Assembly: GCF_011927785.1 (NCBI RefSeq)
Contig: NZ_JAATJK010000001.1
Span: 4,993,001-5,057,000 of the forward strand
DNA: 64,000 bases
Reading direction: 5' to 3'
DNA from: Micromonospora profundi
GTDB taxonomy: Bacteria > Actinomycetota > Actinomycetes > Mycobacteriales > Micromonosporaceae
In this document: positions 44,929-57,378 of the stretch, piece by piece
Layout: each line of letters opens with the position of its first letter
Numbering within the stretch: the first letter of the stretch is position 1
The notes under the pieces: model-generated
Seen by the model: only the letters and a program-made list of their open reading frames with translations
Told to the model about the DNA's origin: nothing
The model's database searches: none
Translations under genes and position numbers: made by a program

Positions 44929-46100
44929 TCGTGCCCCTCACGCAACCAACGGGCGGCCCGCACAGCCCGCGCCCGTACGTCGTCCAGGTCGTCACCGAGC
45001 ACCGTCACGTGCCCGATCTTGCGGCCGGGCCGCACCTGCTTGCCGTAGAGATGCACCTTCGCGCCCGGCTCGGCGGCGAAGAGGTGGTGCAGCCGCTCGT
45101 CGATCGACATTCCGCCCGGCTCGCCACCGAGGACGTTCGCCATCACCACCACCGGCGCGGTCAGCGCGGTGTCGCCCATCGGATAGTCCAGCACCGCCCG
45201 CAGGTGCTGCTCGAACTGGGAGGTCCGGGCGCCCTCGATGGTCCAGTGCCCCGAGTTGTGGGGCCGCATCGCCAGCTCGTTGACCACGATCGCGGGTCGA
45301 CCGGCCTCGTCGCGTACCTCGAAGAGTTCGACGGCGAGCAGGCCGACCACGCCGAGCGCGGTGGCCAGGTCGATGGCGAGTTGCTGGGCGGCGACCGCCA
45401 GTTCCTCGTCCAGGCCGGGCGCCGGGGCCAGCACCTCAACGTTGATGCCGTCGCGCTGGACCGTCTCGACCACCGGGTACGCGGCCACCTGCCCGAACGG
45501 CGACCGGGCCACCTGCACGGCCAGCTCCCGGCGCAGCGGCACCCGCTCCTCGACGATCAGCGGGGTGCCACCGGCGAGCAGCGTGGTCGCCAGCTCGGTG
45601 GCCTGGGCGGCGTCGTCGACAAGCCAGACACCTCGGCCGTCGTAGCCACCCCGGGCCGCCTTGAGCACCACCGGCCAGCCGACCTGCTCGCCGAAGCCGA
45701 CGAGGTCGGCGGGCTCACCGACCGGCTGCCACCGGGGATTGGGCGCGCCCAGCTCGGTGAGGCGTTCCCGCATCACCTGCTTGTCCTGGGCGTGCAGCAG
45801 CGCGTTCGCCGGCGGGTACACCGACACGCCCTCCGCCGCCAGCGCGCGGATGTGCTCGGAGGGCACGTGCTCGTGGTCGAAGGTGACCACGTCGCAGCCC
45901 TTGGCGAAGGTGCGCAGGGCGGCCAGGTCGGTGTGCTCGCCGTACTGGACGTCGGCGGCGACCAGTGCCGCGCCGTCCTCGGGACTGGCGGCGAGCACAC
46001 GCAGTGACTGGCCGAGGGCGATCGCGGCCTGGTGGGTCATCCGGGCCAACTGGCCGCCACCCACCATGCCGACAACGGGGAGACCGGTACGGGAATCCAT
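44925..46100 (-). CDS. purK: N5-carboxyaminoimidazole ribonucleotide synthase PurK
   Basis: The 391-residue ATP-grasp enzyme has [20 protein letters not shown] at the N-terminus, [18 protein letters not shown] (ATP-binding loop) and a C-terminal [17 protein letters not shown] segment. It carboxylates AIR with ATP and bicarbonate, and its product goes directly to PurE. It is the first gene of the two-gene unit. Confidence 0.97.
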   Translation of the reverse strand: MDSRTGLPVVGMVGGGQLARMTHQAAIALGQSLRVLAASPEDGAALVAADVQYGEHTDLAALRTFAKGCDVVTFDHEHVPSEHIRALAAEGVSVYPPANALLHAQDKQVMRERLTELGAPNPRWQPVGEPADLVGFGEQVGWPVVLKAARGGYDGRGVWLVDDAAQATELATTLLAGGTPLIVEERVPLRRELAVQVARSPFGQVAAYPVVETVQRDGINVEVLAPAPGLDEELAVAAQQLAIDLATALGVVGLLAVELFEVRDEAGRPAIVVNELAMRPHNSGHWTIEGARTSQFEQHLRAVLDYPMGDTALTAPVVVMANVLGGEPGGMSIDERLHHLFAAEPGAKVHLYGKQVRPGRKIGHVTVLGDDLDDVRARAVRAARWLREGHE

Positions 46101-46231
46101 AGCGCGGCCAGCCTATCCGGGTGGCCGGCACGGTCGTCCGGAGGGCCGGCGCCCGCCGCTCCGCGAGACGCCGACCACCACCGTTCCCGGGTCGCGGGCG
46201 ACTACCGGGCGCTACGTCGGTCGCGGTGTGT

Positions 46232-48268
<2,037 letters not shown>

Positions 48269-48343
48269 CTGTCGACCATAACCAGCTACGCCGAGCCGTG
48301 CCGGGCGCAGTCACCCGGCCGGTAAGTCAGCGCGTCAGGAGGC

Positions 48344-48385
48344 GCGGCCGGCCCGTCAGGCAGGCAGTGCGGCCGGCCCGTCAGG
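48344..48385. repeat. 17-bp direct repeat at the 3' end of the GGDEF-EAL gene
   Basis: The sequence gcggccggcccgtcagg is present at 48344-48360 and again at 48369-48385, where the second copy overlaps the stop codon (complement of tca at 48381-48383). Other partial gcgtcaggagg units are nearby. Confidence 0.7.
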
Positions 48386-50903
48386 AGGCGCCGTCGGCGC
48401 GGAGCCGGAAGACGTTCGACTCGGCCGAGTCGCGCAGCGACCCGAGCACCGCGCCGATCTTGTCCGCCGGCATGGGCTTGAAGAAGTGGTAGCCCTGCGC
48501 GGACGTGCAGCCCAGCTCGGCCAGGGCCAGCCGCTGCTCGGCGGTCTCCACGCCCTCGGCGACCACCCGCAGCCCCAGCTCGTGGGCGAGCCCCACGGTG
48601 GTCCGCACGATCGCCGCCGCCTCCGGCGAGTCGGCCATCCGGATCACGAACGAGCGGTCCACCTTCAGCTCGTCCACTGCGATCCGGGTGAGGAAGGTCA
48701 ACGACGAGAAGCCGGTGCCGAAGTCGTCCACAGCGAGCTGCACGCCCATCGACCGGAGCGTGGACAGCACCTCGTCGATGACCTCCAACTCGCTCATCAC
48801 CACGGTCTCGGTGATCTCCAGGACCAGCCGATGCGGCGGCACCTGATGGCGGCGCAGCGCCTCGGCGATCTCCGCCGGCAGGCGCGGGTCGAGCAGGCTA
48901 CGCGCGGACAGGTTCACCGAGATCGGTACGTCGAGTCCTTCGCGGGCCCAGCCGGCGGCGACGCCGAGCGCCTTGTTCAGCACGTACCGGGTGAACGTGC
49001 CCAACTGCTCGCTGTTCTCCACCGGGCGGATGAAGTCGATCGGGTTGAGCCAGCCCCGCCGGGGATGCTGCCAGCGGATCAGCGCCTCCACCCCGGTGGG
49101 CGCGCCGGTGGCCAGGTCGACGGCCGGCTGCAACGCCAGCACCAGCTGGTCGTCGACCTCCAGCGCCTCCCGCAACTCGGCAAGCAGCGCCAACTGGTCG
49201 GTGCTGGCCGCGTCCCGGGTGCTGTCGTACGCGGCGACGCTCCCGCCGCCCTCCTTGGCCTGGTACATGGCGATGTCGGCCCGGCGCAGCAGCTCGGTCA
49301 GGTCGGCGGTGCCCGCGTCGGCGACGACCACCCCGACGGACACCTCGATCGACATCCGCACCCCGGCCACCTCGGTCGGCGCGGCCAGCCGCTCGGCGAT
49401 CTCCCGGGCCTGCCGCAGCGCGTACGCCATCGGGGCGGTGCGGTCGCCGAGCACGGGCACCGAGGTGAGCAGCAGCGCGAATTCGTCGCCGCCGAGCCGG
49501 CCGAGCAGGTCGCCGGGGCGGGCAAGCGCGCTGAGGCGGTTGGCGGTGAGCCGCAGCAACTGGTCGCCAGCCGCGTGCCCCAGGGTGTCGTTGACCTCTT
49601 TGAACTGGTTGATGTCCAGCAGCAGCAGAGCCACCGGGTGCTCGTGCGCGAGCTGCCGCAGCGACTGGTCGCCCTTGCTGAGCATCGCCGTCCGGTTGAC
49701 CAGCCCGGTGAGCGGGTCGTGCACCGCCTCGTACGACGATCGGGCGGTGACCAGTCGCAGCTCACGGTGGGTCGCGGCGTCGTGCAGGGCGGCGGCGAGC
49801 GCGTCGCCGAACGCGGCGATGGCGTCGCGCTCCCGGGCGGTGGGCGGGGCGGAACGGGGGAACCGGACCCGCAACCGGCCGACCGGCGCGGCGCCCACCG
49901 ACAGGGGGCGCACCAACTCGTGCTCATCGGGCTCAGACTGGTCCGGTGGGCCCACCTCCCGGTCGACCAGCTGACCGCCGGCGTCCCCCCGGTAGCGCCG
50001 CCACCTGCCGTCGGCCCGCGCCACGTCGACGTCGACCAGTTCGGCGTTGAACAGCGTCAGCGCGCCGCTCACCGCGGCGCTGGCCACGCCGCGCTCGTCG
50101 AGCTGGTTGAGGGCCGCGGTGGCCTCGGCGAAGGCCCGCCACGTACGGCGTTCCTGGTCGGCGCGCAGCCGGTAGCGGTAGGTCTGGTGCAGCAGCCACA
50201 GCAGTGGCGGCAGGAGCAGCAACCAGCGTGGGTCCAGCTCCAGCAACGTGACGACCACCAGGCCGACAGCCACGTTGCCGACGAACATGAGCAGCTTGGC
50301 GCGCAGCGCGGCGAGCAGCGGCGGTCCGATCGGCAGCCCGTGCCGCAACCCCAGCGTCACCCCGCCCAGCCAGGCGGTCACCAGCAGGTACGTCACCGAC
50401 CCGGCGATCACGGCCAGCGCCAGCATCGGTGTCGGCGGGGCGAGCAACGGCTCCCCCAGGGCCGTCGTGACGGACACCGCCAGTGCCGACGCGGCGGCGA
50501 GCGACGCGGCGATACGGACGATCTCCAGCAATGGACGGCGGTCGCCGTACAGCGAGTGCGCCGTCCAGGCCAGTCCGGCGCCGAGCAGGGTCGCCGACGG
50601 CAGCCAGCCTGCCGGCGTGAGGTAGAGGCAGACGATAAGCGCCGCCTCGCCCCAGGTGATGCTGACCATGCCCGCGCCCGTGCGGAACCGCAGTCGGGCG
50701 AGCTGGGCGACGGCGAGGATCGCCACGGCGATGCCGAAGCGGGCAGGGCCACCGAGGGGATCGTCAGCCGGCAGTCGGAACGGGAGGGTCCAGCCGACCA
50801 TGGCGGAGACCAGGGCGGTCAGCGTCACCGCGCCGGTCAGCACGAGCAACCGGGCCGGCATACCGCGTGCGCCGAGCCGGTCGGCAGGGGGGCCGGAGGT
50901 CAT
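48381..50903 (-). CDS. Membrane GGDEF-EAL cyclic-di-GMP enzyme
   Basis: The 840-residue protein has a membrane domain of about eight segments (residues 15-235), a GAF-like stretch and then GGDEF and EAL domains. The cyclase signature GRLGGDEFALLL (about 467) is intact, and the EAL half has GVEALIRWQHP (about 603), SVNLSARSL, LEITETVV, DDFGTGFSS, ELKVDRSF and EGVETAEQ, all needed for a phosphodiesterase. Both activities could therefore work. A second in-frame ATG is at residue 15. It is monocistronic and likely senses a membrane or envelope signal. Confidence 0.93.
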   Translation of the reverse strand: MTSGPPADRLGARGMPARLLVLTGAVTLTALVSAMVGWTLPFRLPADDPLGGPARFGIAVAILAVAQLARLRFRTGAGMVSITWGEAALIVCLYLTPAGWLPSATLLGAGLAWTAHSLYGDRRPLLEIVRIAASLAAASALAVSVTTALGEPLLAPPTPMLALAVIAGSVTYLLVTAWLGGVTLGLRHGLPIGPPLLAALRAKLLMFVGNVAVGLVVVTLLELDPRWLLLLPPLLWLLHQTYRYRLRADQERRTWRAFAEATAALNQLDERGVASAAVSGALTLFNAELVDVDVARADGRWRRYRGDAGGQLVDREVGPPDQSEPDEHELVRPLSVGAAPVGRLRVRFPRSAPPTARERDAIAAFGDALAAALHDAATHRELRLVTARSSYEAVHDPLTGLVNRTAMLSKGDQSLRQLAHEHPVALLLLDINQFKEVNDTLGHAAGDQLLRLTANRLSALARPGDLLGRLGGDEFALLLTSVPVLGDRTAPMAYALRQAREIAERLAAPTEVAGVRMSIEVSVGVVVADAGTADLTELLRRADIAMYQAKEGGGSVAAYDSTRDAASTDQLALLAELREALEVDDQLVLALQPAVDLATGAPTGVEALIRWQHPRRGWLNPIDFIRPVENSEQLGTFTRYVLNKALGVAAGWAREGLDVPISVNLSARSLLDPRLPAEIAEALRRHQVPPHRLVLEITETVVMSELEVIDEVLSTLRSMGVQLAVDDFGTGFSSLTFLTRIAVDELKVDRSFVIRMADSPEAAAIVRTTVGLAHELGLRVVAEGVETAEQRLALAELGCTSAQGYHFFKPMPADKIGAVLGSLRDSAESNVFRLRADGAS

Positions 50904-51026
50904 CGACCATACCCGTCAGCCGGCCGACCGACGCTGTGACGGGTCACCGGTGCTGTGTCAGTCATCGGCGCCCCCTTCCGCGCACGGCTCGGAGACTTTT
51001 GGTCCCCCCGGCGGAAGGCTAAGCCA

Positions 51027-51062
51027 AACCGGGTGGTCGCAACAGGGGTCGACCACCCGGTT
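51027..51062 (-). terminator. Hairpin terminator after the small membrane protein
   Basis: Perfect 13-bp arms, aaccgggtggtcg at 51027-51039 and its complement at 51050-51062, enclose a 10-nt loop, and on the minus strand the stem is followed by tttggctt. It lies 20 bp after the minus-strand stop at 51083. Confidence 0.8.
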
Positions 51063-51082
51063 CGGCGTGAATCATGCGCGGA

Positions 51083-51376
51083 CTACCCGTTCCGGTGCTG
51101 CTGGTGCCCGTTGGAAGCGTGCGGGGATGATTCACTCGCTCCTGTCCCGTCTGTCGGATCGACGACTGTCGCGTCCGCCCTGGTCGGGTCGGTCGCCCGC
51201 GCCTGCTGCGGGAACCGGTCCGGCAGGCGGCGCAGACGGGCGTTCATGTTGCGGATCAGCAGGATGGTCGCGGTGGCCAGCAGCAGGATGAGGAAGAGGC
51301 CCATCGGTCCGGCCAGGCCACCCGTGCGGGTGTCCCCGAAGTTGTTCTCCGCGAGCACCTGGGCAGCGGTCAGCAT
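51083..51376 (-). CDS. Small single-pass membrane protein downstream of mca
   Basis: The 97-residue protein has one hydrophobic helix (GLFLILLLATATILLI, about 26-41), then a basic stretch (RNMNARLRRLPDRF) and an unstructured Ser/His-rich tail. The orientation puts the tail in the cytoplasm. ATG at 51376 follows cggagg. It lies 48 bp after mca on the same strand and may be co-transcribed with it. No family recognised. Confidence 0.8.
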   Translation of the reverse strand: MLTAAQVLAENNFGDTRTGGLAGPMGLFLILLLATATILLIRNMNARLRRLPDRFPQQARATDPTRADATVVDPTDGTGASESSPHASNGHQQHRNG

Positions 51377-51424
51377 GGCGTTCCTCCGATGTGCGGTTGG
51401 GTACCAGGGTAGACCCGGCCGGAA

Positions 51425-52306
51425 TCAGCGCGCGTGCGCCGTCTCCCGCACCCCTGCGAATAGGTCGGACTCGGGCAACGGGCTGTCCACGACGGTACGG
51501 GCCAGCTCGAAATCCTCCGTCGGCCAGGCACGCTGTTGCAGCTCCATCGGCACGTGGAACCAGAAGCCGTCCGGGTCGACCTGGGTGGCGTGGGCGCGCA
51601 GCGCGTCGTCGCGGACGTGGAAGTAGTCGCCGCACTCCACCCGGGTGGTGATCCGGGGGCCCTTGTCGGGTCGGTCGTCCCAGCGCTTGAGCCACTCCTC
51701 GTACGGGGATTCGCGGCCGATGGCGAGCATCGCCTCGTGCAGGGCCATGATCTTGGCCTTGGAGAAGCCGATGTCGTAGTAGAGCTTCAGCGGCTGCCAC
51801 GGGGCGCCCAGCTCCGGGTAGCGCTCCGGGTCGCCAGCGGCCTCGAAGGCGGCCACGCTGACCTTGTGGCACATGATGTGGTCGGGGTGGGGGTAGCCAC
51901 CCTCCTCGTCGTAGGTCGTCACGACGTGCGGGCGGAACTCCCGCATCAGCCGCACCAGTGGGCCGGCGGCGACCTCGACGTCCTGGAGGGCGAAGCAGCC
52001 CTCCGGCAGCGGGGGCAGCGGGTCGCCCTCGGGCAGACCGGAGTCGACGAAACCCAGCCAGGCCTGCTCGACGCCGAGGATCGCCCGCGCGGCGTCCATC
52101 TCGGCGCGGCGGATCTCCGCGATGTTGGCCCACACGTCGGGCCTGTCAAGCTTGGGGTTGAGCACGCTGCCGCGCTCACCGCCGGTGCACGTCACCACAA
52201 GCACGTCCACGCCCTGCGCGACGTACTTCGCCATGGTCGCCGCACCCTTGCTCGACTCGTCGTCCGGGTGCGCGTGAACGGCCATGAGACGCAGTTGCTC
52301 TGCCAA
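51425..52306 (-). CDS. mca: Mycothiol S-conjugate amidase Mca
   Basis: The 293-residue zinc amidase has [20 protein letters not shown] (metal site HPDD), [18 protein letters not shown] and [15 protein letters not shown], all typical of Mca. It cleaves mycothiol-toxin conjugates so that the mercapturic acid can be exported. The start is TTG at 52306 ([12 protein letters not shown]...), chosen because gaggag is eight bases upstream and it gives the usual family length. DUF4307 is divergent from it. Confidence 0.95.
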   Translation of the reverse strand: MAEQLRLMAVHAHPDDESSKGAATMAKYVAQGVDVLVVTCTGGERGSVLNPKLDRPDVWANIAEIRRAEMDAARAILGVEQAWLGFVDSGLPEGDPLPPLPEGCFALQDVEVAAGPLVRLMREFRPHVVTTYDEEGGYPHPDHIMCHKVSVAAFEAAGDPERYPELGAPWQPLKLYYDIGFSKAKIMALHEAMLAIGRESPYEEWLKRWDDRPDKGPRITTRVECGDYFHVRDDALRAHATQVDPDGFWFHVPMELQQRAWPTEDFELARTVVDSPLPESDLFAGVRETAHAR

Positions 52307-52506
52307 CGTCGGCGCTCCTCGTCTGTGCCGGCCGGTGGACCCGACCGGTATCAACCGGCTGACCTGCCGGGATCCTCCGCACCCCGCCGCTGGTCGGCGT
52401 TGCGGGCCCGACCCGACCTGCCGTTGCTGCCGTTGGGTCGGGTGGGAGAATGGACTCTGTCATTCTTGCCGATGCCGCCGACAACAACGCCAGGAGATAC
52501 CCGCCG

Positions 52507-52947
52507 GTGACCGAGACGCACGCCACAATTTCACCGGGCGCGCCGGTCTTCCCGACCGGGCGCTACGGCCGCCGTCGGGCATCCGGCGGAGGCCGCCGTC
52601 GTACGCTGCTGGCCGCGCTGGCGCTGTTGGCGCTGTTGGCGGCGCTGAGCCTGATCTCGGTGCGGCTCTACCAGCAGTACGGTGATCCGAACTACCGCGC
52701 CGAGGTGATCACCTACACCGACATCACGGACACCCAGATGGTGCTCGACTTCCGGGTGACAGTGCCGGCGGGCGAATCGGCGGTCTGCGTGCTGCGCGCC
52801 CGGGACCGCGCCGGCGCCCAGGTGGCCCGCGAGGAGATCACTGTGACCGCCGCCCCTGGCGAACGGCACCTCACCGTCCGGCACCGCCTGAGCACCACCG
52901 CCCGGCCGTTCATCGGCGAGGTGCTGCGCTGCCGTCCTCCCGCCTGA
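52507..52947 (+). CDS. DUF4307 membrane protein
   Basis: The 146-residue protein has a basic start (GRYGRRRASGGGRRR), one membrane helix (TLLAALALLALLAALSLISV) and an extracytoplasmic domain with VLDFRVTVPAGESAVCVLRA. This is DUF4307, of unknown function, found between mca and greA in actinobacteria. GTG at 52507 has aggag ten bases upstream; a further in-frame ATG lies at 52450. It is followed by greA after 157 bp. Confidence 0.9.
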   Translation: MTETHATISPGAPVFPTGRYGRRRASGGGRRRTLLAALALLALLAALSLISVRLYQQYGDPNYRAEVITYTDITDTQMVLDFRVTVPAGESAVCVLRARDRAGAQVAREEITVTAAPGERHLTVRHRLSTTARPFIGEVLRCRPPA

Positions 52948-53104
52948 GCTGCGCGGACCACAGCTCCGAGCAGTGCGCGGGTGCTCTTACCACGGGACGC
53001 CCGATCCGGACAGCGGTGATGATCGCCGACACGCTGTGTCGTACCGCACTGGTAACTTGGTAGTTCACCTGTCAGCCAGCCACGCACATCTGAGGAGACC
53101 GCCT

Positions 53105-53602
53105 GTGTCCACTGGCAACGAGGCGCCCGCCACCTGGCTGTCCCAGGACGCGTACGACCGCCTCCAGGCCGAGCTCGACGAGCACATCGCCAACCGACCG
53201 GCGATCGCCGCCGAGATCAATGCTCGGCGCGAGGAGGGCGACCTGCGGGAGAACGGCGGCTACCACGCCGCCCGCGAGGAGCAGGGCAAGGCCGAGGGTC
53301 GCATCCGCTATCTCCAGGAACTGCTGCGCACCGCGAAGGTCGGCGAGGCGCCGACCACGGACGCGGTGTCGCCCGGCATGGTCGTGACGATCTACTTCGA
53401 CGACGACACCGACGACACCGAGACGTTCCTGCTCGGCTCACGGGAGATCGCCGCCACCACCGACCTGACCGTCTACAGCCCCGAGTCCGCGCTCGGCAAG
53501 GCGATCCTGGGCGGCCGTCCCGGACAGACCTGCACCTACACGGCACCCAGCGGCGCCGACATCAAGGTGACAGTGGTCAGCTTCGAGCCGTTCTCCGGCT
53601 GA
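53105..53602 (+). CDS. greA: Transcription elongation factor GreA
   Basis: The 165-residue protein begins with WLSQDAYDRLQAELDEHIA and INARREEGDLRENGGYHAAR, the coiled-coil with the acidic tip, and ends in the FKBP-like domain (GADIKVTVVSFEP). It rescues backtracked RNA polymerase by stimulating transcript cleavage. GTG at 53105 follows gagga. A hairpin between its stop and the convergent ilvA ends transcription in both directions. Confidence 0.95.
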   Translation: MSTGNEAPATWLSQDAYDRLQAELDEHIANRPAIAAEINARREEGDLRENGGYHAAREEQGKAEGRIRYLQELLRTAKVGEAPTTDAVSPGMVVTIYFDDDTDDTETFLLGSREIAATTDLTVYSPESALGKAILGGRPGQTCTYTAPSGADIKVTVVSFEPFSG

Positions 53603-53639
53603 GCGCCGCCGGCCTCCGGGCCGTCTGAGGGCGTACCCC

Positions 53640-53677
53640 CGCCGAGGCGTGGCACCCGCCGGTGTCACGCCTCGGCG
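53640..53677. terminator. Bidirectional hairpin between greA and ilvA
   Basis: Arms cgccgaggcgtg (53640-53651) and complement (53666-53677) pair perfectly, with a 14-nt loop. The right arm overlaps the ilvA stop codon (minus strand). Confidence 0.7.
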
Positions 53678-54885
53678 GCGAAGACCACCTGGTAACCGCT
53701 GGCCCGCAACGCGCTGATCAGCGTGTCCGAGTGCTCCACCCCACGGGTCTCCACCGACAGTGCCACCTCCACCTCGCCGAGGCCCAGGTGCGGGTTGGCC
53801 CGCTGGTGTTCCACATCCACCACGTTGGCCCGGTGCTCGGCGATCTGACCGAGCAGCGAGGCGAGCTGCCCCGGCCGGTCGGAACACCGCACCGTCACGC
53901 GCAGGTAGCGTCCCGCGGCGGCCAGGCCGTGCTCGATCACCCGCAGCATCAGCAGCGGGTCGATGTTGCCACCGGAGAGCACCGCGACCACAGGCGTCTC
54001 CACCTCCACCACACCGGCCAGGAGCGCGGCCACGCCGACCGCCCCGGCCGGCTCGACGACCTGCTTGCCCCGCTCCAGCAGCATCAGCAGCGCCCGGGAG
54101 ATGTCCTCCTCGGACACCGTGACGATCTCGTCGACAAGCTTGCGGACATGGTTGAAGGTGATCTCACCGGGCCGCCCGACAGCGATGCCGTCCGCGATCG
54201 TGGCGAACACCGGCAGCCGCACCGGCTCCCCGGCCACAAGCGAGGGCGGGAAGGCCGCCGCGCCGGCCGCCTGCACGCCGATGATCCGGACGTCCGGCCG
54301 CAGCGCCTTGGCAGCGACCGCCATGCCCGAGATCAGACCGCCGCCGCCCACGCCCGTGATGATGGTCCGCACCTCCGGGCACTGTTCGAGGATCTCCAGC
54401 GCCACGGTGCCCTGGCCGGCGATCACGTCCGGGTGGTCGAACGGGTGGATGAGCACCGCGCCGGTCCGCTCGGCGTACGTCTGCGCGGCCACCAGCGACT
54501 CGTCGACGGTGTTGCCTGCCAGTTCGACCTGCGCGCCGTACCCCTTGGTGGCGGCGACCTTCGGCAGCGGGGCGTTGACAGGCATGAAGACCGTTGCGTG
54601 CGTGCCGACCAGGCCGGCGGCCAGCGCCACGCCCTGGGCGTGGTTGCCGGCGCTCGCCGCGACGACGCCGCGTTCGCGCTCCGCCGCCGACAGTCGGGAG
54701 ATCCGCACGTACGCGCCGCGCACCTTGTACGAGCCGGCGCGCTGGACGTTCTCGCACTTGAGCCAGGCCGGCCCGCCAAGCGCCGCGCTCAGTGGCCGCG
54801 AGGGCTCCAGCGGGGTGATCCGGACGACGTCGGCGAGCAGTTCCCGCGCGGCCCGTACGTCGTCGAGGCCGACCAGTTCCGTCAT
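53665..54885 (-). CDS. ilvA: Threonine ammonia-lyase (IlvA/TdcB type)
   Basis: The 406-residue PLP enzyme has the cofactor lysine in GSYKVRGAYV (K54) and the serine/glycine phosphate-binding loop GVGGGGLISGM. A C-terminal ACT domain of about 75 residues (RYLRVTVRCSDRPGQLASLL) should give amino-acid control. It turns threonine into 2-oxobutyrate and ammonia. With one ACT domain it is closer to catabolic forms than to the long biosynthetic ones. It is monocistronic. Confidence 0.95.
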   Translation of the reverse strand: MTELVGLDDVRAARELLADVVRITPLEPSRPLSAALGGPAWLKCENVQRAGSYKVRGAYVRISRLSAAERERGVVAASAGNHAQGVALAAGLVGTHATVFMPVNAPLPKVAATKGYGAQVELAGNTVDESLVAAQTYAERTGAVLIHPFDHPDVIAGQGTVALEILEQCPEVRTIITGVGGGGLISGMAVAAKALRPDVRIIGVQAAGAAAFPPSLVAGEPVRLPVFATIADGIAVGRPGEITFNHVRKLVDEIVTVSEEDISRALLMLLERGKQVVEPAGAVGVAALLAGVVEVETPVVAVLSGGNIDPLLMLRVIEHGLAAAGRYLRVTVRCSDRPGQLASLLGQIAEHRANVVDVEHQRANPHLGLGEVEVALSVETRGVEHSDTLISALRASGYQVVFAAEA

Positions 54886-55018
54886 GCCCCGATCGTGCCA
54901 CCCGGGCCGAGCGCCCTCTTCGTCGACACCGGGACGAGAGGCTCAGTTCCACTCGGCGTCCCCGACGCCGCGGCATCAACCTCGCGCCACCGGCGCGGTG
55001 TCCGCGATCCGAGGTGGG

Positions 55019-55912
55019 TCACGCCCGGGATTGATTCTCCGGGCCTGCCGGCTCCTCACCGCCCGATCCGGAAGCCGACGGCGTGGCCCCGGCAGCGGGG
55101 TGCCCGCCCGGGACCGGGGCAGCCGGCCAGGCCTGGGCGGTCGGCCATGCTGGCGACCCACTGGCGATGCGTGCCTCCTGAGCGGCGGAGATCCGTCGGA
55201 TCAACAGGATCAGCGTCACCCCGGCGACCACACACGCCACTGCGGGCACGGCGTTACGGAGCAGAGAATCGCCGTAGTGGTCGATGTACGCCTGGTAGTC
55301 GGCATCGGTGGACGGGTTCCGCGGCAGCCTGATGTACGCCTGGGCGTTCTGGTTGCTGACGACCCCCTCGCCGATGCTGAACACGAGCCAGGTAATCCAC
55401 CAGACGAACACCGTGGCCGGGGTGCGGCGCCGCCAGAGGCTGTCCCGCGCGACGCTGGCCATCACCCGGGCCGGCACCACGAGGTTGACGAACGGGATCA
55501 GCCAGCCGGCGATAGCCCAACCGGCACCGAGTGTCGGCAGCGCACCCGGGAACGCGTCGATGTTCTTCCGCGCCCGCCACATCCAGACGATCACCAGTAC
55601 GGCGGCGGCGGGGAACACGACCACCGAGGGCTGCGACAACAGCGCCTGCACTGACAAAGCGTCGACCAGCAGGTCCGCGTCGTCGGCGTTCTGGGCCCGC
55701 CGGGTCATCAGCAACCCGACAATCGGATCGAGTGCCGTCACGAGAGAGAGCACCACGGCCACGCCGACGGCGATGCAGGCGGCCAGGCCGATGCCACGTA
55801 CCCGGTAGGTCGCCACAGCGGGCCAGACGGCGGGCTGGCCGAGCGGCGTGTTGCAACGCTGGCAGTCGTTGTGCTCGGGAGACGTGGCGTCCCCACAGGT
55901 CTGACAACGCAT
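55019..55912 (-). CDS. DUF4328 zinc-ribbon membrane protein
   Basis: The 297-residue protein starts MRCQTCGDATSPEHNDCQRC, a zinc-ribbon with two CxxC pairs, followed by about four hydrophobic segments (IGLAACIAVGVAVVLSLVTA, PSVVVFPAAAVLVIVWMWRA, a pair around WAIAGWLIPFVNLVVPARVM, and AVPAVACVVAGVTLILLI). The WRARKNIDAF and WWITWLVFSIGE segments match DUF4328. The tail is Pro/Ala-rich. ATG at 55912 follows gggaga. Function unknown. Confidence 0.88.
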   Translation of the reverse strand: MRCQTCGDATSPEHNDCQRCNTPLGQPAVWPAVATYRVRGIGLAACIAVGVAVVLSLVTALDPIVGLLMTRRAQNADDADLLVDALSVQALLSQPSVVVFPAAAVLVIVWMWRARKNIDAFPGALPTLGAGWAIAGWLIPFVNLVVPARVMASVARDSLWRRRTPATVFVWWITWLVFSIGEGVVSNQNAQAYIRLPRNPSTDADYQAYIDHYGDSLLRNAVPAVACVVAGVTLILLIRRISAAQEARIASGSPAWPTAQAWPAAPVPGGHPAAGATPSASGSGGEEPAGPENQSRA

Positions 55913-55956
55913 CGATGTCTCCCGAGTCCGCGCAACGTGGCGTCCACAGTAGACGA

Positions 55957-57360
55957 TCACGCGGCGGCTGGCGACCCCTTGCCGACCCGGGGGTAGCCGG
56001 GGGCGTGCCGTGACCAGGGGGCGGCCATTTCGAACTGGCCGGCCACACCGAGCAACAACAGCTCCGAACCGGGCGGACCGACGATCTGCACACCGACCGG
56101 CAGACCATCCGGGCGGCGGCCCACCGGCACCACTACCGCCGGGAGGCCAGCGATGTTCCACGGCGCGGCGTACGGGGCGTACCTGATGCTTGCCGACATG
56201 TTCGACCGCCAGGACCGCTCGGACCAGCGACCGGCCTCCGGCGGGGCACTGGCCAGCGCCGGGGTGAGCAGCAGGTCGACCGAGTGGTCGGTGAAGAAGT
56301 CGATCGACCGCTGCCGCCAGGCGGTCCGGTCGGCTTCCCGGACGTACCCCCGGCGCTGCGCCCACTCGCCCAGCGCTACGTGCCGCCGGGTACGCCGTTG
56401 CAGGCCACGCCGGTCCAGTCCGGAGGCCCGGACGTCCGTGGCGGCGGCGGCGAACCAGGTAGCGATGCCCTGCAGGCCCAGCGCTGTGGGATAGACCGGA
56501 TCGGCCGGCACCGTGTCATGCCCGGCAGCGGCGAGGAGCCGGCCCGCGGCGGCGACAGCGTCCCGGTTGGGCGCGTCCGGTGAGACGCCGCGTACCGGTG
56601 AGCGCAGCGAGACGCCCACCCGCAGCCGCTGCGGCGGGACCAGCTTCTCCGGACGCCTACCGGCCAGCACCGAGAAACCGACCGCCGCGTCAGCGACAGT
56701 GCTGGTGAGCATGCCGTGCTCGGTCAGACCGAACCAGTCGTCCGCGCCGAGCTGGCAGGGCACCACACCCCGGCCGGGCTTGAGCCCGACCAGGCCGCAG
56801 CAGGCCGCCGGGATCCGGATCGACCCGAGGCCGTCGTTGCCGTGCGCGATCGGCACCAGCCCGGCCGCCACCGCGGCGGCCGCGCCACCGGAGGAGCCGC
56901 CGGGGGTACGCGTGCTGTCCCACGGGTTGCGCGTCACAGCGCTGTCGTCGTCGGTGAGCGCCCACAGGCCCAACTCCGGCATCCGGGTCACACCCAGGAT
57001 CACCGCACCGGCGCCCCGGAGCCGGCGGACCACCTCGTGGTCGGCCTCCGCGACCTCCGTACGCGCCGCGGGCGACCCGTTCCAGGTGGGCAGGCCGGCG
57101 ACCGGCGTGTTCTCCTTGACCGCCACCGGCACGCCGGCCAGCGGCAGGTTCGCCAGGTCCTCCTGCTCGTCGACCTTCTCCGCCTCGGTGATCGCCTCGC
57201 CGCCGCGAACGGCGCGGAACGCCGCCAGATCGCGGTCGGCCGAGGCGATGTACTCAAGGTGGTCGGCGACGACCTGGGTGGCCGAGACGTCACCTCGGCG
57301 TACGCCCCGGGCGATCTGCTTGGCAGTCGCCCCGACCCAGGTCGCCATGATGTCCTGCAC
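55957..57360 (-). CDS. Amidase-signature family hydrolase
   Basis: This 467-residue enzyme carries the Ser-cisSer-Lys set: VPVAVKEN with lysine 82, [16 protein letters not shown], and the nucleophile serine in [14 protein letters not shown] (about 180). It hydrolyses amides, but the substrate is unknown. GTG at 57360 has ggggagg six bases upstream; the ATG two codons before would leave no spacing. It follows metB by 18 bp and is presumably co-transcribed. Confidence 0.9.
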   Translation of the reverse strand: MQDIMATWVGATAKQIARGVRRGDVSATQVVADHLEYIASADRDLAAFRAVRGGEAITEAEKVDEQEDLANLPLAGVPVAVKENTPVAGLPTWNGSPAARTEVAEADHEVVRRLRGAGAVILGVTRMPELGLWALTDDDSAVTRNPWDSTRTPGGSSGGAAAAVAAGLVPIAHGNDGLGSIRIPAACCGLVGLKPGRGVVPCQLGADDWFGLTEHGMLTSTVADAAVGFSVLAGRRPEKLVPPQRLRVGVSLRSPVRGVSPDAPNRDAVAAAGRLLAAAGHDTVPADPVYPTALGLQGIATWFAAAATDVRASGLDRRGLQRRTRRHVALGEWAQRRGYVREADRTAWRQRSIDFFTDHSVDLLLTPALASAPPEAGRWSERSWRSNMSASIRYAPYAAPWNIAGLPAVVVPVGRRPDGLPVGVQIVGPPGSELLLLGVAGQFEMAAPWSRHAPGYPRVGKGSPAAA

Positions 57361-57378
57361 GGCCATCCTCCCCAGCGG